This document shows, piece by piece, positions 50,932-60,325 of a stretch of 64,000 nt of DNA. Position numbers and translations under genes: made by a program. The DNA is from Bradyrhizobium sp. sGM-13. Its GTDB lineage: Bacteria > Pseudomonadota > Alphaproteobacteria > Rhizobiales > Xanthobacteraceae. Under the pieces are notes generated by a model. That model searched no databases. It saw only the letters and a list, made by a program, of their open reading frames with translations, and had not been told where the DNA came from. The stretch covers positions 84,662-148,661 of the forward strand of contig NZ_JAGWDK010000018.1 in assembly GCF_018398875.1 (NCBI RefSeq). The letters run 5' to 3'. Every line of letters begins with the position of its first letter. The stretch's first letter is position 1.

Positions 50932-53796
50932 ATGGACTCGATTCTCGTCAAGATCTTCGCCACGGCGCTTGCCTTCAGCCAGGTCACTACCCGGCCGGAT
51001 GGGGTCAAGACGGAGTTCGATGCGCTGCGCGACCGCTCCGAGGTGGCGCAGCTTTTGAGTGCCGGCTGCGCCCACATGCGCAAGGCTTTCGACATCGAGG
51101 ACATCAACCTGGACGATCTGATTGCCACTGCCATGGATGACAAGGAGGCGTTGAGCGGCGAGATCAAGGCGCTCAAAGGACTCAATCTGGCCGATCTCCA
51201 CGTGGCCTACCGGGAGTTCTGCAAAGTCGAGAAAGTGGAAGGATCTCCGGTCGATCTCGGTCAGGTCATCGCTTTCTACAACAGCGCGGTCAAGGATCTG
51301 CCCGATGCCGCGCAGCTTAAAGACCTCAGGCTTCCCGGCACCAGCGTAATCCTCGATAACAAGAGCGAGCGTGTTGCCGAGATTTACGCGCCGAACAATC
51401 GCCGCATCTGGGTCAAGCTTGCGGATATCCCGGAGGCGGTGCGCAACGCATTCGTCGCCGCCGAGGACAAGCGCTTCTTCCAACACAGCGGCCTTGACGA
51501 GCGCGGACTGGTCCGCGCCTTCCTCGGCAACTTCACGAAGCCGGGCCGGCCGCAGGGCGGCTCGACCATTACGCAGCAGGTCGCCAAGAACCTGCTGGTG
51601 GGCAATGACGTCACTTACGAAAGAAAATTGCGCGAAATGATCGTTGCCTCGCGGATGGAGCGCGCCCTGACCAAGGCGGAAATCCTCGAGCTCTATCTCA
51701 ACTCGATTTATCTCGGTCGCGGAGCCTGGGGCATCGAGATGGCCGCGCGCAGCTATTTCGGCAAACCGGCCAAGGCGCTCTCCGCGGTCGAGGGCGCGCT
51801 GCTCGCCGGGCTCGCCAAGGGGCCGAACTACTTCAATCCCGACCACCACCCTGAGCGCGCGCGCGAGCGCCTTGCCTACGTGCTGGGCCGCATGCAGGAC
51901 GACGCCATGATCGACGCCGCCGCGGCGCAAGCAGTATTGCCGCAGCTCGTCGAATACCGGCCGACGCGCCGGGACTTCGGCTTTCACTTCGTCGATCACA
52001 TCGCCCGCGAGGCTAAGGCGGTCGCGGGCCTCGATAATCTCACCAACTCCTCCTACACGGTGCGCTCGACTGTCAACTCGGCCCTGCAGCGCGTAGTCGA
52101 AGCGACCTTGCAGGAGGGCCTGGCGCGATACGAACTGAACACCGGTCGTTACAAATTTGAGGGACCCGAGGCGAACATTTCCGATGCTGTCCGTCTGAGA
52201 GCGGCTGACCAGAGCGCCACGGAGCCGGCTTGGCTCATGGCGTTGAAGACGACGCGACTGCCTCTCTATGACGTTCACTGGCAATCGGCGGTCGTCCTGG
52301 AGAATACGCGCGGCAAGCGCGGCCATGCGATCAAAGTCGGTCTGACCGACGGAAGCATCCTGCCGCTGAACACCTGGAGCGCCGCGATCGGGCGCGGTCT
52401 CAAGCCGTACGACGTGGTCTATGTGCAGGTGCGCGAAGCCAAGGGTAAGCAGGCAGCGCGTGCCGATCTGCGCATTCGACCGACCGTGCAGGGAGCGGCG
52501 CTCGTACTCGGGAACGAAACCGGCCGCATTCTCGCGATGGCGGGCGGCTTTTCGTATCCGGCAAGCCAGCTCAACCGCGTCGTCCAGAGCCTGCGGCAAC
52601 CCGGCTCGACCTTGAAGCCGCTGACCTACCTCGCCGCCCTTCGGAAGGGATTGCAGCCCAACACGCTGGTGATGGACGAACCCATTACGCTGGCACCGAT
52701 CGGGGCGACGGGCTACGCGCGCCAGCGCGGTTTCTGGTCGCCGAAGAACTACGAGGGCGGCGCTTCGGGCGCCATTACACTGCGGCGTGCGCTGGAAAAC
52801 TCCCGGAATCTCGCCACCGCGCAACTGCTCGCGACCGGCCTCGATGACAGCGCCGAGCGAGGCCTCGACCGTGTCTGCGAGCTCGCGATGGAAGCGCAGC
52901 TCTACAAGGACTGCATGCGCTACTACCCGTTCGTGCTCGGGGCCCAAACGGTGCGGCTCATCGACCTTGCGGCGTTCTATGCGGCGATCGCCAACGAAGG
53001 CGCACGGCCCCGGACCCATGCGATCGAAACGATCGAACAGGACGGCCGCCCAATCTACCGGCACGATCCGCATGCGGTGGACTGGATCGGCTCCGCCGAC
53101 CGCGCATCGTTTTACCAGTTGAAATCAATGCTGCAGGGCGTGCTCGCGCGCGGAACCGCGCGCGCGGCGAAGCATCTCTCGCCCTATGTCGGCGGCAAGA
53201 CCGGTACCACGGATAATTCGGCCGATGCCTGGTTCGTCGGTTTCACAAATGACGTCACCGTCGCCATCTGGGTCGGCTATGACAACAGCGACGGCGGGCG
53301 CCGCACCCTTGGGCCCGGCCAGACCGGGGGGAAAGTAGCGCTGCCGATGTTCGAGCCGATCGTGCAGGCAGCCTGGGAGCTGCACGCTCCCAAGACGGCG
53401 TTGAACGGCCCTTCACGCGAAGCCATGCGTCAGCTCGCTACTCTGTCGATCGATCCTTATACCGGCGATCCTGTACCGGCCGGCTCCGGGCGCGCTTTCA
53501 CCGAGTACTTCAAGAGGGATCCGGCGGGCAGAATCGACGATTCGCAATTTCGCATTGTCTCGCGTGCAGAAAGCTACGCCTATCGTGGCGGCCGCGACGA
53601 AGACGACGAGCCATTCCAGCAGTGGTCCTACGGCAATCGCCTTTACGGCGATAACCGGCTGCCCTTTCCATTCCCAACCTGGCGCCTTGGTCCGCGCGGA
53701 TATCCCTCCTGGCGCGAATATCCCGATGACGAGGACCGCCTCCCGCGACCGCCGCTCCGCATCGATCCCGATTATTTCTGGCGGCGGCTGAATTGA
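50932..53796 (+). CDS. Class A penicillin-binding protein (transglycosylase-transpeptidase)
   Basis: The 954-residue protein has a glycosyltransferase 51 domain from about residue 135, with AAEDKRFFQHSGLD (catalytic Glu near 178) and GGSTITQQVAKNLLVG. The transpeptidase domain has the nucleophile in GSTLKP (about 558), SRN (about 624) and KTG (about 756). It builds and cross-links peptidoglycan. The N-terminus lacks a clear transmembrane anchor, since the first 20 residues are only moderately hydrophobic, and residues 20-120 form a helical region of unknown type. The C-terminal tail is rich in Arg, Asp and Tyr. The gene 53805 follows after 8 bp. Confidence 0.92.
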   Translation: MDSILVKIFATALAFSQVTTRPDGVKTEFDALRDRSEVAQLLSAGCAHMRKAFDIEDINLDDLIATAMDDKEALSGEIKALKGLNLADLHVAYREFCKVEKVEGSPVDLGQVIAFYNSAVKDLPDAAQLKDLRLPGTSVILDNKSERVAEIYAPNNRRIWVKLADIPEAVRNAFVAAEDKRFFQHSGLDERGLVRAFLGNFTKPGRPQGGSTITQQVAKNLLVGNDVTYERKLREMIVASRMERALTKAEILELYLNSIYLGRGAWGIEMAARSYFGKPAKALSAVEGALLAGLAKGPNYFNPDHHPERARERLAYVLGRMQDDAMIDAAAAQAVLPQLVEYRPTRRDFGFHFVDHIAREAKAVAGLDNLTNSSYTVRSTVNSALQRVVEATLQEGLARYELNTGRYKFEGPEANISDAVRLRAADQSATEPAWLMALKTTRLPLYDVHWQSAVVLENTRGKRGHAIKVGLTDGSILPLNTWSAAIGRGLKPYDVVYVQVREAKGKQAARADLRIRPTVQGAALVLGNETGRILAMAGGFSYPASQLNRVVQSLRQPGSTLKPLTYLAALRKGLQPNTLVMDEPITLAPIGATGYARQRGFWSPKNYEGGASGAITLRRALENSRNLATAQLLATGLDDSAERGLDRVCELAMEAQLYKDCMRYYPFVLGAQTVRLIDLAAFYAAIANEGARPRTHAIETIEQDGRPIYRHDPHAVDWIGSADRASFYQLKSMLQGVLARGTARAAKHLSPYVGGKTGTTDNSADAWFVGFTNDVTVAIWVGYDNSDGGRRTLGPGQTGGKVALPMFEPIVQAAWELHAPKTALNGPSREAMRQLATLSIDPYTGDPVPAGSGRAFTEYFKRDPAGRIDDSQFRIVSRAESYAYRGGRDEDDEPFQQWSYGNRLYGDNRLPFPFPTWRLGPRGYPSWREYPDDEDRLPRPPLRIDPDYFWRRLN

Positions 53797-53804
53797 GCAT
53801 TGCC

Positions 53805-54812
53805 ATGAGCCTTCACCGCGCCGCTGTCCTCATCGCCGCCTGCGTGGCCACTTGCACGGGCGCGGCAGCGCAGGAATACCAGGTGGAGGACGTGCCCGCA
53901 GCCGCCAGCGTTCCGATCGCACAGATCAAACCGCGCACGGTCATCTTCGCCGACCAACGCAACGACAAGCTCGCCGATTCCTCGACCGGGCTTATTCCTT
54001 TCGACGATTGGGCCCGCTCACGTCCGGTTCAGCGGCGCTTCCTCTCGCTCTTCCCTGACTTCGTTGAGCCCACGCTCAAGCAACAAATGAAGCTGAAGCT
54101 CTCGGTCTACCAAGCGGAGGCGCGGTTTCGACTTCCAAAGCCGGCAGCGGCGTTGGATCTGTCGCGGTATGCGAATGTCGCGTTCCTCGAGCAGATCGAT
54201 CCGGCGGTCAAGCACCGGCCGATTACGGCGAGCGATGCTGTTCCCAACAAGGACGCAAGCGCCGCGCACAACCGTCCGCCGGATCGCCGCTGGTGCGAGG
54301 ATGCGAAGGCGGTTTGCGTGCAGTCCCGCTACATGTTCGAAGGAAAAATTCCGTCGGGCATTCAGCTTGCCAACAAGCTGCGCGAGGAGAGCAAAAAGCC
54401 CATTCCGGATTTCATCGAGTTCCAGAGTGAGATCATGCTGGTCACGCAGCCGAACCTTGCCGAGCTGCCGAGCCTGACCGGGCTCGACTCCGCAGTCACC
54501 AGCGCGCTCGAGCAGAACATCTTTTTGGTCAACCAGGTCATCCAGTTCGGCAAGCTGCTTGCGGTTCTGCAACAGCATCCGACCGAGCGCGAAGCCGCCA
54601 TCGCGACGGTCTACATCCTGATTGCGGTCAGGAACGACGTGCTGAACAAGCAAAAGGAATACAGCAATACGCCGATGCTGCGAAACCTCGTGCCCGCGCA
54701 ACTGCTCATGGGCAACAGCTCCTTCAACAGCGGCGATTCGCTGAGCGCCGGCCTGCCGAAATACGCCAGAAGCCGTATCAAGGCGATCGCCGAGATCATG
54801 GAGCGGGAATGA
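53805..54812 (+). CDS. Secreted hypothetical protein linked to the penicillin-binding protein
   Basis: ATG 53805 lies 8 bp after the penicillin-binding-protein stop, giving 335 residues; a TTG at 53793 would overlap that stop. The protein has a signal peptide (MSLHRAAVLIAACVATCTGAAA), so it is periplasmic or outer-membrane associated. Two cysteines (RRWCEDAKAVCVQS) are close together and may be bridged. I recognise no domain. Its coupling to the penicillin-binding protein suggests a partner or regulator of wall synthesis. Confidence 0.75.
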   Translation: MSLHRAAVLIAACVATCTGAAAQEYQVEDVPAAASVPIAQIKPRTVIFADQRNDKLADSSTGLIPFDDWARSRPVQRRFLSLFPDFVEPTLKQQMKLKLSVYQAEARFRLPKPAAALDLSRYANVAFLEQIDPAVKHRPITASDAVPNKDASAAHNRPPDRRWCEDAKAVCVQSRYMFEGKIPSGIQLANKLREESKKPIPDFIEFQSEIMLVTQPNLAELPSLTGLDSAVTSALEQNIFLVNQVIQFGKLLAVLQQHPTEREAAIATVYILIAVRNDVLNKQKEYSNTPMLRNLVPAQLLMGNSSFNSGDSLSAGLPKYARSRIKAIAEIMERE

Positions 54813-54873
54813 ACAGATCGCGTGCGCGAACTAGACTGGCGCCTCACGCGCACCTTGCGCGATCAAGCGTGCC

Positions 54874-55170
54874 TCAGACTTGTTCTTGCAATATCGCGGC
54901 ACCGAGTTCGTCGAAGCGAAACAGTTGATAGATCCGCTGGCCATTGAAATCGAGTATCCTCAGATCGTCTGTTTCGTGCAAATCGCTCTCCACCGCGTGG
55001 AAATGTCCGCCATAGCGCTGCTTCGCGAGATCAAGCGGCACATCGAAGGCGACAAACTTGCCGATACCCTTGGCTTTGAGCCTGCTCAGGAACTTCGGAT
55101 CGTGCAGCGTTTCGTGGGACGTGAGGACCAGCAATGGACCACCGGCCGTAAGCAGCAGAAAGGACCTCAT
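54874..55170 (-). CDS. Small conserved hypothetical protein
   Basis: A 98-residue protein with a short hydrophobic N-terminus (MRSFLLLTAGGPLLVLTSHE) and motifs GIGKFVAFDVPLDLAKQRYGGHF and DDLRILDFNGQRIYQLFRFDELG. I know similar proteins from other Bradyrhizobium genomes where they are unnamed. A metabolic or regulatory role cannot be assigned. Confidence 0.7.
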   Translation of the reverse strand: MRSFLLLTAGGPLLVLTSHETLHDPKFLSRLKAKGIGKFVAFDVPLDLAKQRYGGHFHAVESDLHETDDLRILDFNGQRIYQLFRFDELGAAILQEQV

Positions 55171-55231
55171 CGATCAACTCCCTGGTCGTTGGTTTTCACC
55201 AGCATCATTGGTCCCGCGAACAATGTCGCGG

Positions 55232-55465
55232 TTACGTCGGGCTGGTTCTTGTCGATAGATACATAAGACCGAGAATGACGACTGAGAATAGGAGCGCGTA
55301 GGACGGGTCGAGCTTTTGTGAACCCGCATCACTGCGGGTGACGCTGGAGAACTCCCCTTCGAAGGTGCGCGCTCGCGAAAATATCGAGAACAACCCCATG
55401 CAAAGTAGCAGGCGGCCGCCGGCATTCGACAAAGCAACTTGACACGTCGGGCAAATCAGGCGCAT
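55232..55465 (-). CDS. Possible small zinc-ribbon membrane protein
   Basis: The frame encodes 77 residues beginning MRLICPTCQVALS, a possible half of a zinc ribbon, with a second hydrophobic segment at the end (SYALLFSVVILGLMYLS). There is no good ribosome site. It may be a genuine small membrane protein or chance, and the rest of 55171-55647 has no better candidate. Confidence 0.35.
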   Translation of the reverse strand: MRLICPTCQVALSNAGGRLLLCMGLFSIFSRARTFEGEFSSVTRSDAGSQKLDPSYALLFSVVILGLMYLSTRTSPT

Positions 55466-55647
55466 TTTTCGATTATTCCGAAATCCTGTACGCGCCCGTC
55501 GCCCGCAATAGCGGGCGCGTCCGTCGCGATTGCAGCCGAAAAATCCTCATCCGCAATTGAAATTGCACCGAACCGCCGCGGCGAACGATCGCCTGCGCGT
55601 GGCCGAACCGCGCGCGCGGCAAGCGCGCGTGCCTAAGGAATCTCGAC

Positions 55648-56310
55648 ATGACCACCGCTCCTGATATCACTGTGCCAACGGCGATCGCCGCAACCGACCC
55701 GGCCAAAGCTGCCGCAGCGCCGCGGATAAAGCTCTTGTCGCACGGATTCTCCATCGACCATCCAGATCAAGAGCTCGGCGAACAGCTCATGGTGAATGCG
55801 CTCGGGGTCGCCGACCGCGAAGCGATGCATGGCATGCTCCGGCAATTGGTCAAGGCCAGCGTGAGCGGCGAGAGTCCTGACGAGGTCAACCTCTCTTTCA
55901 TGATTTCGATGGTGAAGAGCATTCGCCCCCGTGATTCGGTCGAGGCCATGCTGGTGGCGCAGATGGTTTCGGTTCATGTGATGGCGATGCGATGCGCCCA
56001 TCACCTTGCGAATGCGGACGATCTCGCTCAGCACGACAGCGCCGCGCGCGCATTGGGCAGGCTCGCCCGCACGTTTCCCGCCCAGATCGAGGCGCTGAAC
56101 CGCTACCGCAGCCATGGCGAGCCCGCCATCACCGTGCAGAACGTGTCGGTCGGCGATGGCGGCAAGGCCATTGTCGGCAACGTCACGCAGCATGCGCGCG
56201 TGATCGTTTCGGACAAGAACCGGGCCTCCGCGGCGCGCAATGCGCCGAAGGCCGCGGGCTCCAGGCGAAGGCGCGCTTCCGCTGCCGCCAAGCGGGAAGC
56301 GCAGGCATGA
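55648..56310 (+). CDS. Hypothetical protein, upstream partner of an HGG-motif protein
   Basis: A 220-residue soluble protein with a Pro/Ala-rich start, a helical middle (ELGEQLMVNALGVADREAMHGML) and a very basic C-terminus (SRRRRASAAAKREAQ) that could bind nucleic acid. It ends with ATGA overlap into the HGG-motif gene, so the two are translationally coupled. I recognise such pairs from Bradyrhizobium-type genomes, but no function is known. Confidence 0.75.
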   Translation: MTTAPDITVPTAIAATDPAKAAAAPRIKLLSHGFSIDHPDQELGEQLMVNALGVADREAMHGMLRQLVKASVSGESPDEVNLSFMISMVKSIRPRDSVEAMLVAQMVSVHVMAMRCAHHLANADDLAQHDSAARALGRLARTFPAQIEALNRYRSHGEPAITVQNVSVGDGGKAIVGNVTQHARVIVSDKNRASAARNAPKAAGSRRRRASAAAKREAQA

Positions 56311-56573
56311 GCGATCACATCAGAAACACCGGCCCGATGCTGGCGAGCCCGCGGTGCGGCGCCAAAACCCGCGCCAGTGGCGCGTGCCGCTCACCGGCGG
56401 TGCACGGCAAAAAGCGCTGCCGCATGCACGGCGGCGCACCGGGATCCGGCGCGCCAAAGGCAAACCAGAACGCGCGCAAGCACGGCCTGTTCACCAGAGA
56501 TGCGATCGCCGAGCGGCGGCGGATTCAGACGTTGTTGGGTGAAGCGCGGAAGCTGCTGGAAGGCATGAGGTGA
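56307..56573 (+). CDS. Small HGGxxxG-motif protein
   Basis: The 88-residue product has CGAKTRASGACRSPAV and CRMHGGAPGSGAPKANQNARKHGLFT, the motif of the HGG-type proteins often found in phages and genomic islands. The cysteines (CGAK, ACR, CRMH) could bind zinc. The overlap with the preceding gene couples them. Its presence supports a mobile origin of the area. Confidence 0.8.
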   Translation: MSDHIRNTGPMLASPRCGAKTRASGACRSPAVHGKKRCRMHGGAPGSGAPKANQNARKHGLFTRDAIAERRRIQTLLGEARKLLEGMR

Positions 56574-56835
56574 TTGGCGTTCGCGAAACAGCGCTGCGAA
56601 CGGCCGAATCATCGCAACCGATTGGCCCTCTGCAGGCGCCATTCAGCGGCAACTAGCTGGCGATAAGCCGTTGATGACCCTAAATAAAGCAGTCAGATCG
56701 GTTGATATTGCGATCCCCGCCAGCTACGTCATACTCCAGCTTGCAGTAGAAGAATCATTCAACCTTGCGATCGTGCGCCCCCGCCAGCTGCCGCCGACCG
56801 CGTAACACGTGTGCTTTTCGGCGACGGTGATCTCT

Positions 56836-57908
56836 ATGCACGGCTACCAGCCTATCGTTATCCCGACTGCGACGACGGTTGTGGCGGCCCAACAGATGGC
56901 CAGCGGCCCCCCGATCCTGCCGATCGCGCGGATGCGGCTGTACTCGGCCGAGGAATGGGAAGCCTTTACCAACGAGTGGGCGCATTACACTTTTCAAGGC
57001 AAAAAAGTCGTCAGGTTTTCAGGTGCCGGCGACAAGGGCGTCGACATTGCCATTTTCGACCCGGGGCAGGATTTCACCGGCATCTGGGACGCCTACCAGT
57101 GCAAGCACTACGACAACGCGCTGCGGCCGTCCGACATCTACGTCGAACTGGGCAAGGTGCTGTGGTTCTCATTTAGCAGCGAATACAAAACGCCGCGCAG
57201 TTACACCTTCATCGCGCCCTGCGGCATCGGCACGAAGCTCAATAACCTGCTGATGAACCCGGCCAAGCTCAAGCAAGAACTGATCACCAACTGGGAAAAG
57301 CATTGCCGCAAGGAGATTACCAGTACCCAGGAAATCCCGCTGGAAGGCGCCTTCCTGGCCTACTTCAACGCTTTTGATTTCACGATCTTCCAGGGCAAGC
57401 AGCCGCTCGCGTTGATCGACGAACACAAGGGTCGCCATATCACTTGGCGCGGTTTGGCGGTGGGTTTCCGGCGCGTCCGATCACGGCCTGCCCGCCGGCG
57501 GCGATCGGCGCGCATGAAACCAAATACGTCGAGCAGCTTTATCTTGCCTACGCGGATCACCTGAAGAAGCCGGTCACGTCGACCACCGATCTCGGCAAGC
57601 CCATGCTGCGCGAGCATTTCTCGCGGCAACGTGAGGCGTTCTACCAGGCTGAATCACTTAGGGTGTTCGTCCGCGACAAGGTCGAGCCCGGCACGTTCGA
57701 ACGGCTCCAAGACGAAATCCACGCTGGCGTGATCGACACCCACGATGACGACTATGACGACGGCTATAAGCGCGTCGTTGCGGTCACAAAAGCGGCGCAA
57801 GACATGACCATCATGGCGAATCCGATCGCACCAATCGCGCAAACGCAGGATCGACGAGGCATTTGCCATCAACTCGCGAACGACGACAGACTCAAATGGA
57901 CGCGATAG
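56836..57908 (+). pseudogene. ABC-3C system effector: REase-fold nuclease with ABC-3C C-terminal domain, broken by a -1 frameshift
   Basis: The N-terminal half, from ATG 56836, is a restriction-endonuclease fold with AEEWEAF, GAGDKGVD (Asp70) and AYQCKHY (Gln88, Lys90), a D-QxK variant of PD-(D/E)xK nucleases. Near 57444-57450 the frame breaks: the following RFGGGFPARP is in another frame and continues as the C-terminal domain that associates with ABC-3C systems, to 57908. The length (1073 bases) is one short of a multiple of three, so one lost base explains it. It lies in front of the other two components of the system. Programmed frameshifting looks unlikely because no slippery heptamer is present. 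Confidence 0.75.
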
Positions 57909-58399
57909 AGTCCCTCCGGCGGCAGGTCACGTTCAATGGCCCGCTCGAAGCCGGCATCCGCGCCGTGGCCCTCCTCGGCGCCGCATATCCGAAGGCGTTC
58001 GATCTGCAACGGCTGACCGCGCTCGACTATCTGCTGGTCAGAACCAAAGATCTCGACGGGGGCCCGGACAGCCTGCACCCGCCGACACCGTTGCGTTCGC
58101 CCGACGCCGAGGTCCGACGCCGGATCGTGCATCATGGCCTGGTGCTGATGATGTCGCGCGACCTGGTCGAACAGGAAGCTCAGGAAGCTGGCCTGATGTA
58201 TATGGCCGGCGAAAACGCGGCAGCATTTCTTGATGCCCTGCAGTCGCCTTATCTGCTGAAACTCAAGGACAGGGCGAGTTGGCTCATCGGGCATTTCAGC
58301 GGCTACACCGATGCCGAATTCAACGCGATCATTCGTCGATACTTCGAGGACTGGATCATTGAATTTCAGGAATTCGAGCGGAGCATCGGCGCGTCATGA
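57896..58399 (+). CDS. ABC-3C middle component
   Basis: ATG 57896 gives a 167-residue protein that overlaps the effector's end by 13 bp and the ATPase start by 4 bp. It is mostly helical (EAGIRAVALLGAAYPKAFDLQRL, DAEVRRRIVHHGLVLMMSRDLVEQEAQ). Position, size and sequence match the middle component of three-component ABC-3C systems, which links effector and ATPase. No catalytic motif is seen. Confidence 0.8.
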   Translation: MDAIESLRRQVTFNGPLEAGIRAVALLGAAYPKAFDLQRLTALDYLLVRTKDLDGGPDSLHPPTPLRSPDAEVRRRIVHHGLVLMMSRDLVEQEAQEAGLMYMAGENAAAFLDALQSPYLLKLKDRASWLIGHFSGYTDAEFNAIIRRYFEDWIIEFQEFERSIGAS

Positions 58400-60252
58400 G
58401 CGACTTTACCCGCCTCCGAATTCGTCACCTGAGCTTTCTCGGCCCGAACCGGCCGCCGGCATCTGTACGTTTCGAGCCAGGTTTCAACGTGATCTACGGC
58501 GCGTCCGATACCGGCAAGTCTTTCATTCTCGATTCCATCGATTTCATGCTCGGTGGCAAAGGCCCCCTGCGGGATTTCCCTGAACGTGAAGGCTACGACC
58601 GCGTCCTCCTCGGCATGCAGTCGACATCCGGCGAGTCGTTCACACTGCAGCGGAGCACGGCCGGCGGTGGCTTCCTGATGGTTGACGGGCTGCATGAAGC
58701 CAATTTCCCGAACGAAGCCACGACTGAGCTGCGCGAGCAACACGATGAACGCAAGGACGATAACCTCTCGCGCTTCCTGTTGAGAAAAATCGGCCTCAGC
58801 GATAAGCGGATTCGGCGCAACAAGCTCAACGAGACCAATAGCCTGAGTTTCAGGAACCTCGCCCGCCTCGCAATCGTGGATGAAGAGGAGATCATCCAGA
58901 AGCGCTCGCCGTTGTCTGACGGCAACCTCGTCGCTGACACACCGAATACGGCGACGTTTAAACTGCTTTTGACTGGCGTTGACGACTCCGCCCTCGTCGC
59001 AGCGCGAAGCTCTCCGCAGGAGCATTCCAGGGCCGGCCAAATCGAGCTGCTTGGGCAGTTGATCGCGGACAACCAAGCCAAGATCAGGAATTTATCGGGC
59101 CCACCTAAGCAACTGGAGGAGCAGGATCAACGGCTGGAAGAGAGCATACGCAGCCGCTTGCAGCTCCTTGCCGCGCAAGAAAGCGAATATAAGGACGTAG
59201 CCACCCGTCGCAGAGAAGCCCGTCGTAGGCTGGAGGAAGCCAACGAGCGTCTGGCGGAGGTCAGCGTCCTGCTTGATCGCTTTGACCTGCTGGGCAAACA
59301 TTATCAGTCTGACGTCGAGCGGCTAGAAGGAATCCGTGAGGGCGGAACGCTGTTTTCATCTTTTGCAGACGGTGTTTGTCCGCTGTGCGGCGCAGAACCT
59401 GAGCATCAGCACCGCTCTGCCGATTGCGAAGGCAATGCTGACCAAGTCGTCAAGGCAGCCGAAGCCGAGCTTGTCAAGGTAACGGTGCTGCAGGAAGACC
59501 TAGCTAAAACGGTACGCCAGCTGACCAACGAGTCGCGCAGCCTGCAGCGACGCTTGCCTAAGCTCGAACTGGACGAGCTTCAGTTGCACACGAAAATCCA
59601 GGAAGAGTTGGCGCCCAATCTTAGAGCCATGCGAACCAGCTACTCTGAGTTGGCCGACAAGCGCGCCGAAGTCCGTGAAGCGCTCGGCCTCTACCAGACA
59701 CTTAAGGACCTGGAAGACCGCCGCACCGCGCTCGAACTGGAGGAAGCTGAGTCATCCGGCGGTAACACACCGGATGCCGGATTGCCGGCCGCCAGCCTGG
59801 ATAAGTTCTCAACAGTCATCCAGCACATCCTTCAGAGCTGGCATTTCCCCAAAGCCGAGCGGGTTTATTTCGATCAAAAAACCCGAGACTTGGTCATCGG
59901 CGGCAAAAACCGAACCTCGTTTGGCAAGGGGCTCAGGGCGATCACGCAATCAGCGTTTACGATCGGCCTCTTGCAATATTGCAAGGAGCAAGCGACGCCC
60001 CATCCGGGTTTCGCACTGCTCGATTCTCCATTGCTTTCCTACAAGGAGCCGGACGGGGATGATGATGACTTGCGCCACACCGATCTCAAAGTACGCTTCT
60101 ACGACTATCTCAAGCGCATCGGCAGTGATCAACAAGTCATCATCATCGAAAACACCGACCCGCCGGACGACGTACGGCTGCAGCCTTACGCCCAGAAATT
60201 CACCGGGAATCCTGAGGAAGCCGGCCGCGCCGGCCTGTTTCCCGTCACTTAG
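58396..60252 (+). CDS. DUF3732-type ABC ATPase of the ABC-3C system
   Basis: A 618-residue SMC/Rad50-like ATPase. Walker A GASDTGKS is at residues 35-42, a long coiled coil fills the middle, and a zinc-hook-like turn CPLCGAEPEHQHRSADC sits near 327. The C-terminal GLRAITQSAFTIG and FALLDSPLLSY (Walker B-like with Ser instead of Glu) are DUF3732 features; IIIENTDPPDD follows. Such ATPases act in ABC-3C systems, proposed to sense invading or damaged DNA and release the nuclease effector. It converges on the PLD-like gene. Confidence 0.85.
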   Translation: MSDFTRLRIRHLSFLGPNRPPASVRFEPGFNVIYGASDTGKSFILDSIDFMLGGKGPLRDFPEREGYDRVLLGMQSTSGESFTLQRSTAGGGFLMVDGLHEANFPNEATTELREQHDERKDDNLSRFLLRKIGLSDKRIRRNKLNETNSLSFRNLARLAIVDEEEIIQKRSPLSDGNLVADTPNTATFKLLLTGVDDSALVAARSSPQEHSRAGQIELLGQLIADNQAKIRNLSGPPKQLEEQDQRLEESIRSRLQLLAAQESEYKDVATRRREARRRLEEANERLAEVSVLLDRFDLLGKHYQSDVERLEGIREGGTLFSSFADGVCPLCGAEPEHQHRSADCEGNADQVVKAAEAELVKVTVLQEDLAKTVRQLTNESRSLQRRLPKLELDELQLHTKIQEELAPNLRAMRTSYSELADKRAEVREALGLYQTLKDLEDRRTALELEEAESSGGNTPDAGLPAASLDKFSTVIQHILQSWHFPKAERVYFDQKTRDLVIGGKNRTSFGKGLRAITQSAFTIGLLQYCKEQATPHPGFALLDSPLLSYKEPDGDDDDLRHTDLKVRFYDYLKRIGSDQQVIIIENTDPPDDVRLQPYAQKFTGNPEEAGRAGLFPVT

Positions 60253-60325
60253 GCCGTTCACCGGGCAACTTGCCGATAGCCTCGCTTGAGTTTGCGATGG
60301 CAAAACTTGGATAGCTTTACAACAG

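Noticed and set aside
50809..53073. A 754-codon open frame antisense to the penicillin-binding-protein gene
   Set aside because: It lies over a clearly coding sense gene, has no recognisable motif, and reflects the high GC and codon bias of that gene.
55171..56835. A direct repeat of the tRNA-Glu 3' end marking the other side of the island
   Set aside because: I did not see any matching stretch by eye; this is not proof of absence.
57440..57455. Programmed -1 frameshifting as the explanation for the split effector
   Set aside because: No slippery X XXY YYZ heptamer or strong downstream hairpin is visible at the junction.
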